A stretch of DNA of 64,000 nt from Blautia hominis (GCA_002270465.1 NQOF01000002.1:930001-994000); one strand, 5' to 3'; counted from the first letter of the stretch, positions 1 to 8,923 are shown. The notes: generated by a model not told the origin, from the letters alone. Translations and numbers: made by a program.

Positions 1-201
1 GGAGGGGGAATGATGGAGGTAACGAGGACGGGGAATGACCCGGAAAGCAAAGGGGACAGGGAATAAGCCGGAAGGTCCAGGGGCGCGGATACCGGGTGAG
101 CGAAGCGTTCGCCTGTCCCGAAGCTAACCTGCTGCCATTCTAAGTATATCGACAGTGGGATCTTCACCAAGTGACTGGCGCAGGTGCGTGGGGGATATGG
201 G
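1..201. other. Window edge, no assignable gene
   Basis: No gene can be supported here. The first 66 bases are G-rich with three loose repeats of GGGAATGA/GGGAATAA. One plus-strand frame reads GNDGGNEDGE and then stops at 36-38, which could be the acidic Gly-rich tail of a gene that begins outside the window. A second frame starts at ATG 10 just after GGAGGGGG and stops at 64-66. Neither is long enough to call. A small palindrome, GCGAAGCGTTCGC, lies near 105-117. Confidence 0.3.
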
Positions 202-738
202 TCATTTTATGAATATGATGCCGAACCAGAGGATTTGGGTAGGGGACAAGGTGAAGTCAAGTTGGTATTTTTCAGCCAGTTCGCTGACGATGATGCCGTG
301 GCTTTCCACGCAGGGATGCATCTTTCCCGGAAAACGGCAGGGGGCGGATGGGTAGGTGCAGGCTTCACAGATGTCACAGGATTCGGTAGAAAGGGCCATG
401 CATTCACAACCCTGGGAGTTGATGAACTGCTCGATGGCGGCTGTAATATTTTCGTGTTCTTTGCGGGTAGACAGGGTCTCGTCAAAGTTAATGACATCAG
501 TAACTTCCGCTATAGTGGAGAACAGGAAACATTCTTTGTAGGCTAGACAGCGGTGTTTACACTCTTCTACGCTCCCGACAGCAGGTGGGCAGGCCCAGGT
601 CGTGTTGAAGCGTTCACACTCTTTTTCACAGATCCATCTGACACGGTAAGAAAATTCAATTTCTTCCGGGCTGAAAAAGGCGTACTGATAAACCGGATAC
701 TGGCAGATGAACGCTTCCAATCTTTCATGTGATATCAT
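202..738 (-). CDS. DUF2284 cysteine-rich metal-binding protein
   Basis: The 178-residue product matches the DUF2284 family of predicted metal-binding proteins. Cysteines occur in clusters: CEKECERFNTTWACPPAVG near the N-terminus, then a central CKHRC, then CECMALSTESCDICEAC, with a final CRFPGKMHPC. The CPP motif followed by spaced Cys is what defines the family; the function is not known, though a corrinoid or Fe-S role is often suspected. The ATG at 738 is preferred over the longer frame from 777 because AGAGGA lies 7 nt before it. A promoter at 787-815 fits this gene. It is cytosolic, with no signal peptide or membrane segment. The family call is fairly firm; the function is open. Confidence 0.75.
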   Translation of the reverse strand: MISHERLEAFICQYPVYQYAFFSPEEIEFSYRVRWICEKECERFNTTWACPPAVGSVEECKHRCLAYKECFLFSTIAEVTDVINFDETLSTRKEHENITAAIEQFINSQGCECMALSTESCDICEACTYPSAPCRFPGKMHPCVESHGIIVSELAEKYQLDFTLSPTQILWFGIIFIK

Positions 739-786
739 TGGTAAATCCTCTTCTTTCTCTCTTATTTCCTCTTTCATTTGTGTTTT

Positions 787-815
787 ATTATACAGGAAAT
801 GTCGTATAATGGCAA
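787..815 (-). promoter_or_regulatory. Sigma-A promoter for DUF2284 gene
   Basis: On the minus strand TTGCCA (810-815) and TATAAT (787-792) are separated by exactly 17 bp, 49 bp upstream of the chosen start codon. Confidence 0.65.
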
Positions 816-899
816 CGCGGCTTTTGATTTTCTGGGATAATGAAATGCAGGAGATGTTGTGCCTGAAAACAAAGGAATAAAAGAAAGAAGGGATGGCTC

Positions 900-1802
900 A
901 TGCACAGAGAATCACCATTTGTAACGTGTCCGGTCTATGAGACGAGGTCTTTTAAGCTTAGGCTGGTAAGGAAGGAGGATGCGGCCGGGCTGCTGGCCTG
1001 TTATGCAGACAAAGATGCTGTTGGCCGTATGAATGCGGATCGCTGTACCAGCAATTTTTATTATCAGACCATGGAAGAAATGCAGGATTGCATTGCTTTT
1101 TGGTTGAGCGAGTATGAAAAAAAGTATTATGTGCGGTTTGCCGTTTTGTTTAAGGAGAACGGAAAAGCTGTGGGGACAATGGAGATTTACCCGGGCGAAA
1201 AAAGTGTGCTCCGCCTGGACCTGGCCTCAGAATTTGAACAGGAGGAATATGTGGAGGAGCTGCTGGTAAACGCGCTTGACCACTGGTACTTTGATTTTGG
1301 AATTGATGTGATCGTACTAAAGGCAGACAATACACCAAAGAGGCTGCCTGTATATGAAAAACTGGGATTTCGGGAATCTGATTTCAGAGCCGGCTGCGGG
1401 TATCTGGAGCGCGGGCAAAAGAAGTATTTTGATGTGAAAAAGGGGATTGCTTTCTGCGGGCTTGCCTGCTGTGTGTGCAGTGAAAATGAAATGTGCAGCG
1501 GGTGCAGAGGAGACACATGCATATGTGAAGAGAACTGTACAATACGCCCCTGCTGTCTCCAAAAGGGGATAGAGGGCTGCTGGGAATGCGAAGAGTTTCC
1601 CTGTAAAGAGAAGATGTTTGACAGTGTCCGCATCCGGGCCTTTGGTAAATATATAGAAGAATATGGAATGGACCTCCTGATGGAGAGGCTTAAGAAAAAT
1701 GAGGAAGCAAAGATGCAGTATCATCATTATGGAAAGCTTACCGGGGATTATGACGGCCTGGAAAATGAGACAGCCGTCATAGCCCTGCTGCATGACAGGT
1801 AA
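900..1802 (+). CDS. GNAT acetyltransferase fused to DUF3795 domain
   Basis: The 300-residue protein has two parts. Residues 1 to about 178 form a GNAT N-acetyltransferase of the RimJ/RimL type (opening RSFKLRLVRKEDAAGLLACY, late VYEKLGFRES), expected to move an acetyl group from acetyl-CoA to an amine. From about residue 183 the chain becomes very rich in cysteine (FCGLACCVCSENEMCSGC, later CWECEEFPCKEKMF), matching DUF3795, a small presumed metal-binding domain. GAAGGGATGG precedes the ATG at a normal distance. It stands alone, transcribed away from the DUF2284 gene, which is also Cys-rich. The substrate is unknown. The domain split is clear; the function of the fusion is inference. Confidence 0.75.
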   Translation: MHRESPFVTCPVYETRSFKLRLVRKEDAAGLLACYADKDAVGRMNADRCTSNFYYQTMEEMQDCIAFWLSEYEKKYYVRFAVLFKENGKAVGTMEIYPGEKSVLRLDLASEFEQEEYVEELLVNALDHWYFDFGIDVIVLKADNTPKRLPVYEKLGFRESDFRAGCGYLERGQKKYFDVKKGIAFCGLACCVCSENEMCSGCRGDTCICEENCTIRPCCLQKGIEGCWECEEFPCKEKMFDSVRIRAFGKYIEEYGMDLLMERLKKNEEAKMQYHHYGKLTGDYDGLENETAVIALLHDR

Positions 1803-1842
1803 AGATACGATCAAAATCTCAACGGAAAGGAAAATTACATGA

Positions 1843-1995
1843 TATGATCTTACCATAATAAATTATATCGGTTTTCATGACAAAGGCACATTACTGACAG
1901 GCGGCTGCGGAGACACAAACGGCAAACCGCAGATACAAAACACGAAATATTTAAAGGAAGCCTTTGAATTTGGAAAGAATTTGTATGTTGATTAG
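1843..1995 (+). pseudogene. C-terminal remnant of flavodoxin-like reductase
   Basis: An open frame of about 50 codons follows an in-frame TGA at 1840-1842, has no start codon or RBS, and ends at TAG 1993-1995. It reads like the C-terminus of a flavodoxin/NADPH-dependent FMN reductase family protein: GTLLTGGCGDTNGKP, then [15 protein letters not shown] before the stop. Members of that family end in a similar glycine-rich loop followed by a helix ending GK. The stop overlaps the end of ilvD on the other strand by two bases. The N-terminal two thirds of such a protein is absent upstream, where the GNAT-DUF3795 gene lies. It is probably a decayed gene left by a deletion. Confidence 0.55.
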
Positions 1996-3647
1996 TTTAG
2001 GACTGCGCCTCTGCTGCCTGAGGAGACACTTTTCGCGTATCTTTTCAGATATCCCTTTAATGTCTTTTCTTTTGGTTTCCAACCGGCCTTTCTAAGAGCC
2101 AGTTCCTCATCCGAAAGCAGGACATTGATCTTACAGTTTGGGATGTCAATTTCAATCATATCTCCCTCTTGGATCAGACCGATAGTTCCTCCGTCTGCAG
2201 CTTCCGGGGATACATGGCCGATGGCGGCGCCTCTGGTGGCACCGGAGAACCTTCCGTCCGTGATCAGTGCTACTTTGTCGCCAAGGCCGCTTCCCATTAT
2301 GGCGGAGGTGGGATTGAGCATTTCCCGCATTCCCGGGCCGCCTTTGGGACCTTCATAGCGGATGATAACGACATCGCCTGCATGGATTTTTCCGGTATTG
2401 ATCGCAGAAAGGGCGGCCTCCTCCCCGTCAAAAACACGGGCTTTTCCCGTGTGCTGCATCATTTTCTCGTCAACGGCAGATCTTTTTACCACACATCCCT
2501 CAGGAGCCAGGTTTCCTTTTAAGACAGCAATACCGCCCTGGGAACTGTAGGGATGTTTGGCTGTGCGGATAATGTTCGTATTCTTTATTTCACATCCACT
2601 GATATTTTCTTTTATGGTTTTCCCCGTACATGTGAGCAGCTCCGTGTGAAGGAGATTCTTCTTACTGATCTCGTTCATCACAGCGGGAATCCCTCCTGCC
2701 TCCTCCAGCTCTTCTATAAAATGATTACCAGCGGGGGCCAGGTGGCACAGATTGGGTGTCTTCTTAGAAATGTCATTGGCCATATCAAGGTCGATCTCGA
2801 TCTCGCATTCATGGGCAATGGCCGGAAGATGAAGCATACTGTTTGTACTGCATCCCAGCGCCATATCAATGGTCAGGGCATTCTCGAATGCCTCTCTCAC
2901 CATAATGTCTCTGGGCTTTACATCGTTCCTTACAAGTTCCATGATCTTTCGTCCGGTCTCTTTCGCAAGACGCAGCCTTGCACTGTAGACAGCGGGAATG
3001 GTGCCGTTTCCCGGAAGAGCCATTCCCAGGACTTCGGTCAGACAGTTCATACTGTTGGCGGTGAACATACCGGAACAGGAACCACAGGTGGGACAGGCCT
3101 TTTTTTCGTAAGCACAGAGAGTATCCGTATCTGTTCTGCCTGTTTTGAAGGAACTGACAGCCTCCGATACAGTGGAATAGCTGATCCTCTCTTTCCCGTA
3201 AATACCGGCAAGCATAGGACCTCCGCTCACAAAAACAGCAGGGATATTCAGACGAGCCGCTGCCATGAGAAGGCCGGGGACATTTTTGTCACAGTTTGGC
3301 ACCATGACAAGACCGTCAAAAGGGTGTGCCATGGCCATAGCTTCGGTGGAATCTGCGATCAGTTCTCTGGTTACCAGGGAGTATCTCATCCCTTCATGGC
3401 CCATTGCGATCCCATCACACACCGCAATGGCAGGAAATACAACCGGGACGCCGCCTGCTTCGGAAACGCCCTGTTTGACAGCCGCCACCACCTTATCAAG
3501 ATTCATATGTCCCGGGACGATCTCATTTTGTGAGCTTACAATTCCGATCAGCGGTTTCTCCAGCTCATAGTCTGTCAGGCCAAGTGCATAGAGCAACGCT
3601 CTTTGCGGAGCGGCATCCACTCCTTTTTTGATTCTGTCACTGCGCAT
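1992..3647 (-). CDS. ilvD: Dihydroxy-acid dehydratase IlvD
   Basis: This 551-residue enzyme dehydrates 2,3-dihydroxy-3-methylbutanoate and its homologue to the 2-keto acids that precede valine, leucine and isoleucine. It is cytosolic and carries an Fe-S cluster. Family hallmarks are visible: the opening [18 protein letters not shown], cluster cysteine in [10 protein letters not shown] (about C119), the [18 protein letters not shown] block (about C185-C191), and a C-terminal [19 protein letters not shown]. The length is normal for the family. AGGAGGTAAGTTT precedes the ATG, and a near-perfect promoter lies upstream. No other branched-chain genes are adjacent, so this copy is a single-gene unit. 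No T-box or leader peptide was seen in the short leader. Confidence 0.97.
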   Translation of the reverse strand: MRSDRIKKGVDAAPQRALLYALGLTDYELEKPLIGIVSSQNEIVPGHMNLDKVVAAVKQGVSEAGGVPVVFPAIAVCDGIAMGHEGMRYSLVTRELIADSTEAMAMAHPFDGLVMVPNCDKNVPGLLMAAARLNIPAVFVSGGPMLAGIYGKERISYSTVSEAVSSFKTGRTDTDTLCAYEKKACPTCGSCSGMFTANSMNCLTEVLGMALPGNGTIPAVYSARLRLAKETGRKIMELVRNDVKPRDIMVREAFENALTIDMALGCSTNSMLHLPAIAHECEIEIDLDMANDISKKTPNLCHLAPAGNHFIEELEEAGGIPAVMNEISKKNLLHTELLTCTGKTIKENISGCEIKNTNIIRTAKHPYSSQGGIAVLKGNLAPEGCVVKRSAVDEKMMQHTGKARVFDGEEAALSAINTGKIHAGDVVIIRYEGPKGGPGMREMLNPTSAIMGSGLGDKVALITDGRFSGATRGAAIGHVSPEAADGGTIGLIQEGDMIEIDIPNCKINVLLSDEELALRKAGWKPKEKTLKGYLKRYAKSVSSGSRGAVLN

Positions 3648-3675
3648 AAACTTACCTCCTACTTGATTTTCCTGT

Positions 3676-3704
3676 ATTATATCGCATTAGTTGTATACTG
3701 TCAA
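3676..3704 (-). promoter_or_regulatory. Consensus sigma-A promoter of ilvD
   Basis: Minus-strand TTGACA (3699-3704) and TATAAT (3676-3681) are both perfect consensus with a 17-bp spacer, about 30 bp upstream of the ilvD start codon. Confidence 0.9.
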
Positions 3705-3759
3705 TGTTGATGTATGCCCATATTAAGAAATATAACAAAGTAAGTCTTTTGCAAAGCGT

Positions 3760-3791
3760 AAAAAACGGTACAGCAACCGTATGCTGTACCG
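3760..3791 (-). terminator. Intrinsic terminator of the MMPL operon
   Basis: A perfect 9-bp stem, CGGTACAGC / GCTGTACCG with an 8-nt loop, is followed on the minus strand by TTTTTT. It lies 29 bp past the stop of the coiled-coil gene and before the ilvD promoter. Confidence 0.9.
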
Positions 3792-3819
3792 CCTGATAAA
3801 CTCTTTTTTCTTTTCTGTA

Positions 3820-6516
3820 TTACTCTTCTGCCTCTATAGCGTCTGTTTCAATAATAAATTTCACATTGCCGTTCATGTTGTCTGCTTTCCCGCTGAAGGT
3901 GTCATACGTGCAGTTTTCGGAATTCAGTGCATTCACTCTGTCCAGTATATTGCCCACTTCATCCTCAATGGTGTCCTTCAATTTTTTAGTGCCCTTTTCA
4001 TCGAATTCCTTCATGCCGTCTTTCAATGTCTTTGCCCCGTCCTTAAGCTGGGTTATGCCGTCCTGTACCTGGCCGCTTGCGTCCTGCAGAGTGTTGCTGC
4101 CTGATAACAGTTCCCCTGTGCCAGAGGTCAGTGTGGCAGCCCCTTCCCGCAGTGTACCGCTGTTTGCGGAAAGCATGGCAGCACCGGAAGAAAGCTCTGT
4201 ACTCAACTCATCCAGACCCTGGCTTAACTGTGAAGTGCCTCCCTGGAGTGTTCCTACCCCCTGTACCAGTATAGGCGCATTCTGTTTTAATTCCCCTGCA
4301 CCGTCTAAGAGCTTCTGATTAGCATTTCCCAAGTTCTTAAATCCATCCAGAAGAGACTGGATCCCTTTGCTGGCTTTTGGAAGTGTGGATGTGCTCTGGT
4401 CCAGCAGGCTGACACTGCCGGAAAGCTGGCCGATACCGCCTTTTAGCTGCTGCATGCCTGTGTTGATAGCAGATACACTCTCTTTTAAAGTCTCCATAGG
4501 TGCTGTTGGGATCTGATCTTTCATGGCGGTGATCCCTTCCAGCTGCTTTTTGATCAACGGAAGTTCATTGCTGCCAAGTTCACTGACGGCTGCTTCAACC
4601 GTCTGATAGGAGCCAGCCATTTTTTCTATAGCATTAACGATCCCGGAAGCATCGAAAGCAGGGATATTTACATGGACTGCCGGAGCCTGTATATGTTCCA
4701 GTTTTTCCATGTTTTCCACGTCCACTGTCACATCGCCGAGCTGACCTTTGACGGCTGTCAGAGCACTTTTCACTGCCTCATCATCGGAAGCATTAATCTG
4801 TGCATCCAAAGCCTCTCTTGCTGCCCGGAGTTCTGCATTGGCTTTCTGTACAGTATTTGTCATGCTCTGGATCTGGGCGTTTTTCATATCAATTTCACTA
4901 TTTACCTCGTTGGTCATTGCCTGCTCTGCCTGGGCAATAGCGTTTTCTGATTCTGTCTGAACAGTGGTGAGATACGACTGCAGCGAGCTAAGATTGTCCT
5001 TCAGGCTCTCACCTGCAGCGATCATTTCACTGACAGGAACGGCAATCTTTTCCTGCATCATGGAGGACAGGTCCTCTGTCTCCCTAAGCAGTTCCCGGCC
5101 TGTGCCTGTCATCTGGTCCACCAGCGCCATCATTGCATGGATATCTGTACTGTCCAGCGTATCTTTTAACTGCTGGGTGCCGGCAGCCAGCGTATCTGCA
5201 GCAAGGCGGATGTCATCGGTTGTGCTGCCTTTTCCGTCCAGTGCACTGTTCAACTGTCCGACAGCATCTTTTATTTCTGTCAGACCCGTTATAAGGGGCC
5301 TGAGTCCTTCTGCTCCGGCAGCCAGCTGTTTCTCCCCGGCAATATAGGCCGTTGTGCCGTCTGCCAGCAAAGAAGCACCGTCGGTATACTGTTTTACCCC
5401 ATTCACTACGGTATTGACCCCGTCCACATACTCTGTAACCTTTCCAGTGAGAACGCCGCTGCTTCCTAAATAAGTCTGGATCCCGTTATCCAACTGGTCC
5501 ACACCCTCTGTATAACTGCCGATACCGTCTGCAAGCTGTGCTCCGCCGCTGTTCAGCACATCAATTCCGCTCTTTAATGTGTTCACACCATCATCGAATT
5601 CTTTATATTTACTGTCCAGGGTATCAGCCCCTTTAGACAGCTCCGCGGAGCCGTCTACCAGTTTAAGGGCAGCGTCCTCCAGATCATTCAGAGAATCCTT
5701 CAGTTTATCCATATCCGTGATGTCTTCTGTATTTAGTTCCTTCATGATATCTGTCAGCGCTATGGTAAAAGTAGGGTCCATAGAAAAGTTTTTCACATCC
5801 GCGGACACCTCCAGGCTCTCCGGAAGCGTGATACCGTCACTGTCATTATCTTTATCCAGGTTTTTGTCAAGCCCCAGGCTTTCTTTCAGGCCGGGCATGG
5901 CAATACCAAGCACAATATTTCTGCTGCCGTCTGAAATAACCTTTCCGTTATCGATCATAACATTTGAAAAGATATCTTCCGGCAGGATCAGTCCTGTCAT
6001 CATAACAAAAGGACTATAGAGGGTTTCTTCTTTTCCGTCCACCTTTACGGTCTGTTTGACATGATTTTCATAATGGATCTTGATCTGCAGATGCCCGCTC
6101 TTTCCTGCCAGATCTTCGGGACTCATTTTCTTTCCGTCTAAATAGTAGGCCAGATTTACGGAGACCGGCAGGTCTTTGCCGGTTTTTCCCTGATAATAAA
6201 TGTCCTGCCCCTCGGTATTCCAGATAACGGAATCCCCGTTTTCCGTATATGTCTCCTCGCCTTTAACGTTTTTTATATCTTTTAGATCAGTCCGGTCCTT
6301 CAGCCGCTTCTCCACTCCGGCGTTTTTAAGCCAGCTGGACACTGTCACATCCTTTTCTTTGCCGGCTGCGTCGGCATTTACATAGACGGTTTCTTCCTTG
6401 GATACTTCTTTCTCCGTTTCCCCTGTTGCATAAACCGGCATGGCACCCACAACAGTGGCCATGCTCACAGCAAGTCCTGTCATCATCTTATTTTTCAGCT
6501 TTCTGTTTCTGTTCAT
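3820..6516 (-). CDS. Secreted coiled-coil partner of MMPL exporter
   Basis: The 898-residue protein opens with a basic stretch, a hydrophobic segment (MMTGLAVSMATVVGAMP) and a likely cleavage site VYA-T, so it is probably exported. After about 270 residues of beta-like sequence comes a very long array with the pattern LxxGxxxLxxG (for example LSKGADTLDSKY, LADGIGSYTEGVDQLDNG), interrupted near residue 500-620 by a charged helical coiled coil. This pattern is seen in YhgE/Pip-type proteins and in extracytoplasmic loops of some Firmicute MMPL proteins. No C-terminal anchor is visible. The start at 6516 is chosen over 6543 because GGAAG precedes it and its ATGA overlaps the stop of the MMPL gene, implying translational coupling. 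Its role as partner of the exporter is inference. Confidence 0.75.
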   Translation of the reverse strand: MNRNRKLKNKMMTGLAVSMATVVGAMPVYATGETEKEVSKEETVYVNADAAGKEKDVTVSSWLKNAGVEKRLKDRTDLKDIKNVKGEETYTENGDSVIWNTEGQDIYYQGKTGKDLPVSVNLAYYLDGKKMSPEDLAGKSGHLQIKIHYENHVKQTVKVDGKEETLYSPFVMMTGLILPEDIFSNVMIDNGKVISDGSRNIVLGIAMPGLKESLGLDKNLDKDNDSDGITLPESLEVSADVKNFSMDPTFTIALTDIMKELNTEDITDMDKLKDSLNDLEDAALKLVDGSAELSKGADTLDSKYKEFDDGVNTLKSGIDVLNSGGAQLADGIGSYTEGVDQLDNGIQTYLGSSGVLTGKVTEYVDGVNTVVNGVKQYTDGASLLADGTTAYIAGEKQLAAGAEGLRPLITGLTEIKDAVGQLNSALDGKGSTTDDIRLAADTLAAGTQQLKDTLDSTDIHAMMALVDQMTGTGRELLRETEDLSSMMQEKIAVPVSEMIAAGESLKDNLSSLQSYLTTVQTESENAIAQAEQAMTNEVNSEIDMKNAQIQSMTNTVQKANAELRAAREALDAQINASDDEAVKSALTAVKGQLGDVTVDVENMEKLEHIQAPAVHVNIPAFDASGIVNAIEKMAGSYQTVEAAVSELGSNELPLIKKQLEGITAMKDQIPTAPMETLKESVSAINTGMQQLKGGIGQLSGSVSLLDQSTSTLPKASKGIQSLLDGFKNLGNANQKLLDGAGELKQNAPILVQGVGTLQGGTSQLSQGLDELSTELSSGAAMLSANSGTLREGAATLTSGTGELLSGSNTLQDASGQVQDGITQLKDGAKTLKDGMKEFDEKGTKKLKDTIEDEVGNILDRVNALNSENCTYDTFSGKADNMNGNVKFIIETDAIEAEE

Positions 6517-8621
6517 TCTATTACTTCCTTTCCTGATGAGCACTGTCTTTTTGTCTTCTTACCCAGAAATCCTATGGATGTCTTGCAGATCACTTTATCA
6601 AATATCATAAACATGGCCGGAAGTACCATGATAACTACGGCCATACTGATTAGGGCTCCTCTTGAAAGCAGGGTACAGATAGAGCCTATCATATCCACTT
6701 CAGAATAACAGGCAACTCCAAAGGTTGCGGCGAAAAAGCTGCATCCGCTGGTGATAATGGACAGCATGCTTGCTTTATGTGCAATGGATATGGCCTCTTT
6801 TTTGCTGTGCCCTCTCTGTCTTTCCTTCTGGTAACGGCTGGTCATCAAAATGGCATAATCAACCGTTGCACCCAGCTGAATGGTACCGATGACAATGCTT
6901 GCCACAAAGGGAAGGCTGGTCCCCTGATAAAAAGGTACTGCCATATTCACAGCAATGGCAAATTCTATGACTGCCACCAGGATGACCGGGAGAGACAAGG
7001 ATTTAAACACCAGCATGATAATTATAAAAATGGCGGCAATGGAGATTATGTTGACATTGCGCAGGTCCACGTCTGTAACATCCTGAAGGTCTTTCATCAG
7101 AGGCGCTTCACCGATTACCATGGCAGAATCATCATATGATTTTACGATCTTATCAATGGCCGCAATCTGTTTGTTCACAGTCGGCGTGGCCGATTCATAT
7201 TCCGAGCACACAAAGGCCAGTTCGTACTTATCACTTTGCAGCATCTTTTTGATATCCTTCGGTATCATGGAATCAGGAATGGACGGACCGAACAGGGAGT
7301 TCATGCCAATGGTCCATTTAATGCCGTCTACCTGGTCAACTGCCTCCATCATGTCACGCTTTTCTTTGCTGTCCATATCTTTTTTCATAAGTATCATATG
7401 CATGGTGCTCATGTCAAAATCATCCTGCAGCTTTTCATTGGCCACATTACCCGGAAGGGATGAGGGCAGTGACTGCGCAATATTATAGTACACTTTCGTA
7501 TGATTATTTCCGTATATTGCCGGCAGGAGCAGGAGCAGAAAAACTGCCAGCCATAATTTATAGTGCTTTGTTATGAACCTAGACGGCCCCTCTACATTTC
7601 TTATCAGGGGCCTGTGCTTTGTTTTTTCAATCGCCTTATCAAATATAAGTACCATGGACGGAAGCAGGGTGACACAGCATATAACACCGATCACCACTCC
7701 CTTTGCCATGACAACACCCAAGTCCCTGCCCAGAGAAAACGTCATACAGCAAAGCGCGGCGAATCCGGCGATCGTAGTCACGGAGCTGCCCACAATGGAT
7801 TTAAACGTGTTGGAAATGGCATGCCCCATGGCCCTGTTCTTGTCGCCTGGGAAACGAAGTTTATTTTCCTCGTAACTGTTCAGGAGGAATATAGAGTAAT
7901 CCATGGTGACACCAAGCTGCAGTACAGCGGTCAGAGCCTGCGTAATGTAAGAAATCTTCCCCAAAAACAGGTTGGTCCCCATGTTATATAAAATGGCACA
8001 TCCGATACTGAGCAGGAAAAATACCGGTACAAGGAAGGACTCTGTGGCAAGCTCCAGAACCAGAAAAGCAAGGCATGTGGCAATGACCACGTAGATGGGC
8101 AGTTCCTGCAGGGATATGTTCTTGATATCCGTGACGATCCCCGTCATGCCGCTGATAAAACATTGCTTATCCGCCACTTTTCTCATCTGTGTCACTGCTT
8201 CCATTGCCTCATCGGAGGAAGTGGTGTTGTCAAACAATGCCAGCATCATGGTTGCATCGCCGCGGAAAAAGACTTCCCGCAGATCCTTTGGGATCATTTC
8301 CACCGGAAGGCTTAAATCTGCCACATCGTCATACCAGAGTACATCCTTTACATGAGGTATTTCGCTGAACTTATCTTCCAGTTTCTGTGCGTCCTTTAGG
8401 TCCATATTTTCCACAACAACCATGGAAAATGCACCCATCCCATACTCATCCACCAGGATATCCTGACCCTTTACGGTTTCCAGGTGTTCCGGCAGATAAC
8501 TGAGCAGATCGTAGTTAATTTTTGTTTTCGCCATACCTATTACGGATGGAACCAGCAGCAGGATTCCCATAAGTAATATGAGAACCCGGTGCCTGGCGAT
8601 CCATTTGCCCGCTTTGACCAT
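6513..8621 (-). CDS. MMPL/RND-family transporter
   Basis: The 702-residue polytopic membrane protein is an MMPL-family exporter with two homologous halves. Each half has one N-terminal helix, an extracytoplasmic domain and a block of about five helices (for example LPIYVVIATCLAFLVLELA and IISIAAIFIIIMLVFKSL). The motifs GVTMDYSIFLLNSYEE and GATVDYAILMTSRYQ carry the conserved aspartate of the proton relay. Such pumps export lipids, peptides or drugs, driven by the proton gradient. ATG 8621 is chosen because AGGGG lies 8 nt upstream. It is the first gene of a two-gene operon, and its promoter overlaps a TetR-type dyad. The substrate is unknown. Confidence 0.9.
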   Translation of the reverse strand: MVKAGKWIARHRVLILLMGILLLVPSVIGMAKTKINYDLLSYLPEHLETVKGQDILVDEYGMGAFSMVVVENMDLKDAQKLEDKFSEIPHVKDVLWYDDVADLSLPVEMIPKDLREVFFRGDATMMLALFDNTTSSDEAMEAVTQMRKVADKQCFISGMTGIVTDIKNISLQELPIYVVIATCLAFLVLELATESFLVPVFFLLSIGCAILYNMGTNLFLGKISYITQALTAVLQLGVTMDYSIFLLNSYEENKLRFPGDKNRAMGHAISNTFKSIVGSSVTTIAGFAALCCMTFSLGRDLGVVMAKGVVIGVICCVTLLPSMVLIFDKAIEKTKHRPLIRNVEGPSRFITKHYKLWLAVFLLLLLPAIYGNNHTKVYYNIAQSLPSSLPGNVANEKLQDDFDMSTMHMILMKKDMDSKEKRDMMEAVDQVDGIKWTIGMNSLFGPSIPDSMIPKDIKKMLQSDKYELAFVCSEYESATPTVNKQIAAIDKIVKSYDDSAMVIGEAPLMKDLQDVTDVDLRNVNIISIAAIFIIIMLVFKSLSLPVILVAVIEFAIAVNMAVPFYQGTSLPFVASIVIGTIQLGATVDYAILMTSRYQKERQRGHSKKEAISIAHKASMLSIITSGCSFFAATFGVACYSEVDMIGSICTLLSRGALISMAVVIMVLPAMFMIFDKVICKTSIGFLGKKTKRQCSSGKEVIE

Positions 8622-8650
8622 AGAAATCATCCCCTATTCTGTCTTTCTTT

Positions 8651-8782
8651 GTAACGGTTCAGTGCCTTCACAAGTGACAGGCAAAATTCATGCTAAACCG
8701 CCTTTGGCGATGAGGCTTTGCCTGATGCTGAACGCTTTTTCACGGTCAACGCAGAAAATGTGCGGGCCTGCTGAAGTGTTAC
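8651..8782. repeat. Inverted-repeat structured segment in MMPL leader
   Basis: About 132 bp in the MMPL 5' leader is bounded by imperfect inverted repeats, GTAACGGTTCAG on the left and CTGAAGTGTTAC on the right. It holds nested hairpins, including TCAC-TT-GTGA, AGGCAAA...TTTGCCT and CGCC-TTT-GGCG. The ends resemble the GTTAC...TTCAC ends of the mobile element family at 14579, 42293 and 47514, and CGCCTTTGGCGATG recalls their CGCTTTGCGATG. No target duplication was found. It could be a divergent relative or simply a structured leader. Confidence 0.45.
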
Positions 8783-8806
8783 CTCTCGTATTTCATATCA
8801 ACCTCC

Positions 8807-8834
8807 ATTATAAACAAAAATGACTAATAGTCAA
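8807..8834 (-). promoter_or_regulatory. MMPL operon promoter
   Basis: Minus-strand TTGACT (8829-8834) and TATAAT (8807-8812) with a 16-bp spacer. The dyad TGACTAATAGTCA overlaps the -35 and spacer. The transcript would carry a leader of roughly 180 nt holding the inverted-repeat segment. Just downstream an ATG opens a 5-codon frame (MKYER). Confidence 0.8.
8821..8833. promoter_or_regulatory. TetR operator, MMPL side
   Basis: TGACTAATAGTCA is a perfect dyad of TGACT arms around 3 bp, sitting across the -35 of the MMPL promoter. A second copy of the same arms lies at 8896-8908 in the tetR promoter. Confidence 0.75.
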
Positions 8835-8894
8835 TATTTAAAACTCACAGAAATCCATGAAATAGCAAAATGAATTTTGGTCATTTTTAAGGTA

Positions 8895-8923
8895 TTGACT
8901 TTTAGTCATTTCTGTAAGATAAT
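8895..8923 (+). promoter_or_regulatory. tetR promoter
   Basis: TTGACT (8895-8900), a 17-bp spacer and GATAAT (8918-8923). The start of the spacer completes the operator dyad, so repressor binding would block RNA polymerase directly. Confidence 0.75.
8896..8908. promoter_or_regulatory. TetR operator, tetR side
   Basis: TGACTTTTAGTCA has the same 5-bp arms and 3-bp centre as the site at 8821-8833, again starting within a -35 box. This is the expected layout for autorepression. Confidence 0.75.

Noticed and set aside
2553-3533. Open frame of 326 codons on the plus strand
   Set aside because: It is antisense to ilvD, which has clear family motifs, promoter and RBS. The antisense product has no recognisable domain or RBS.
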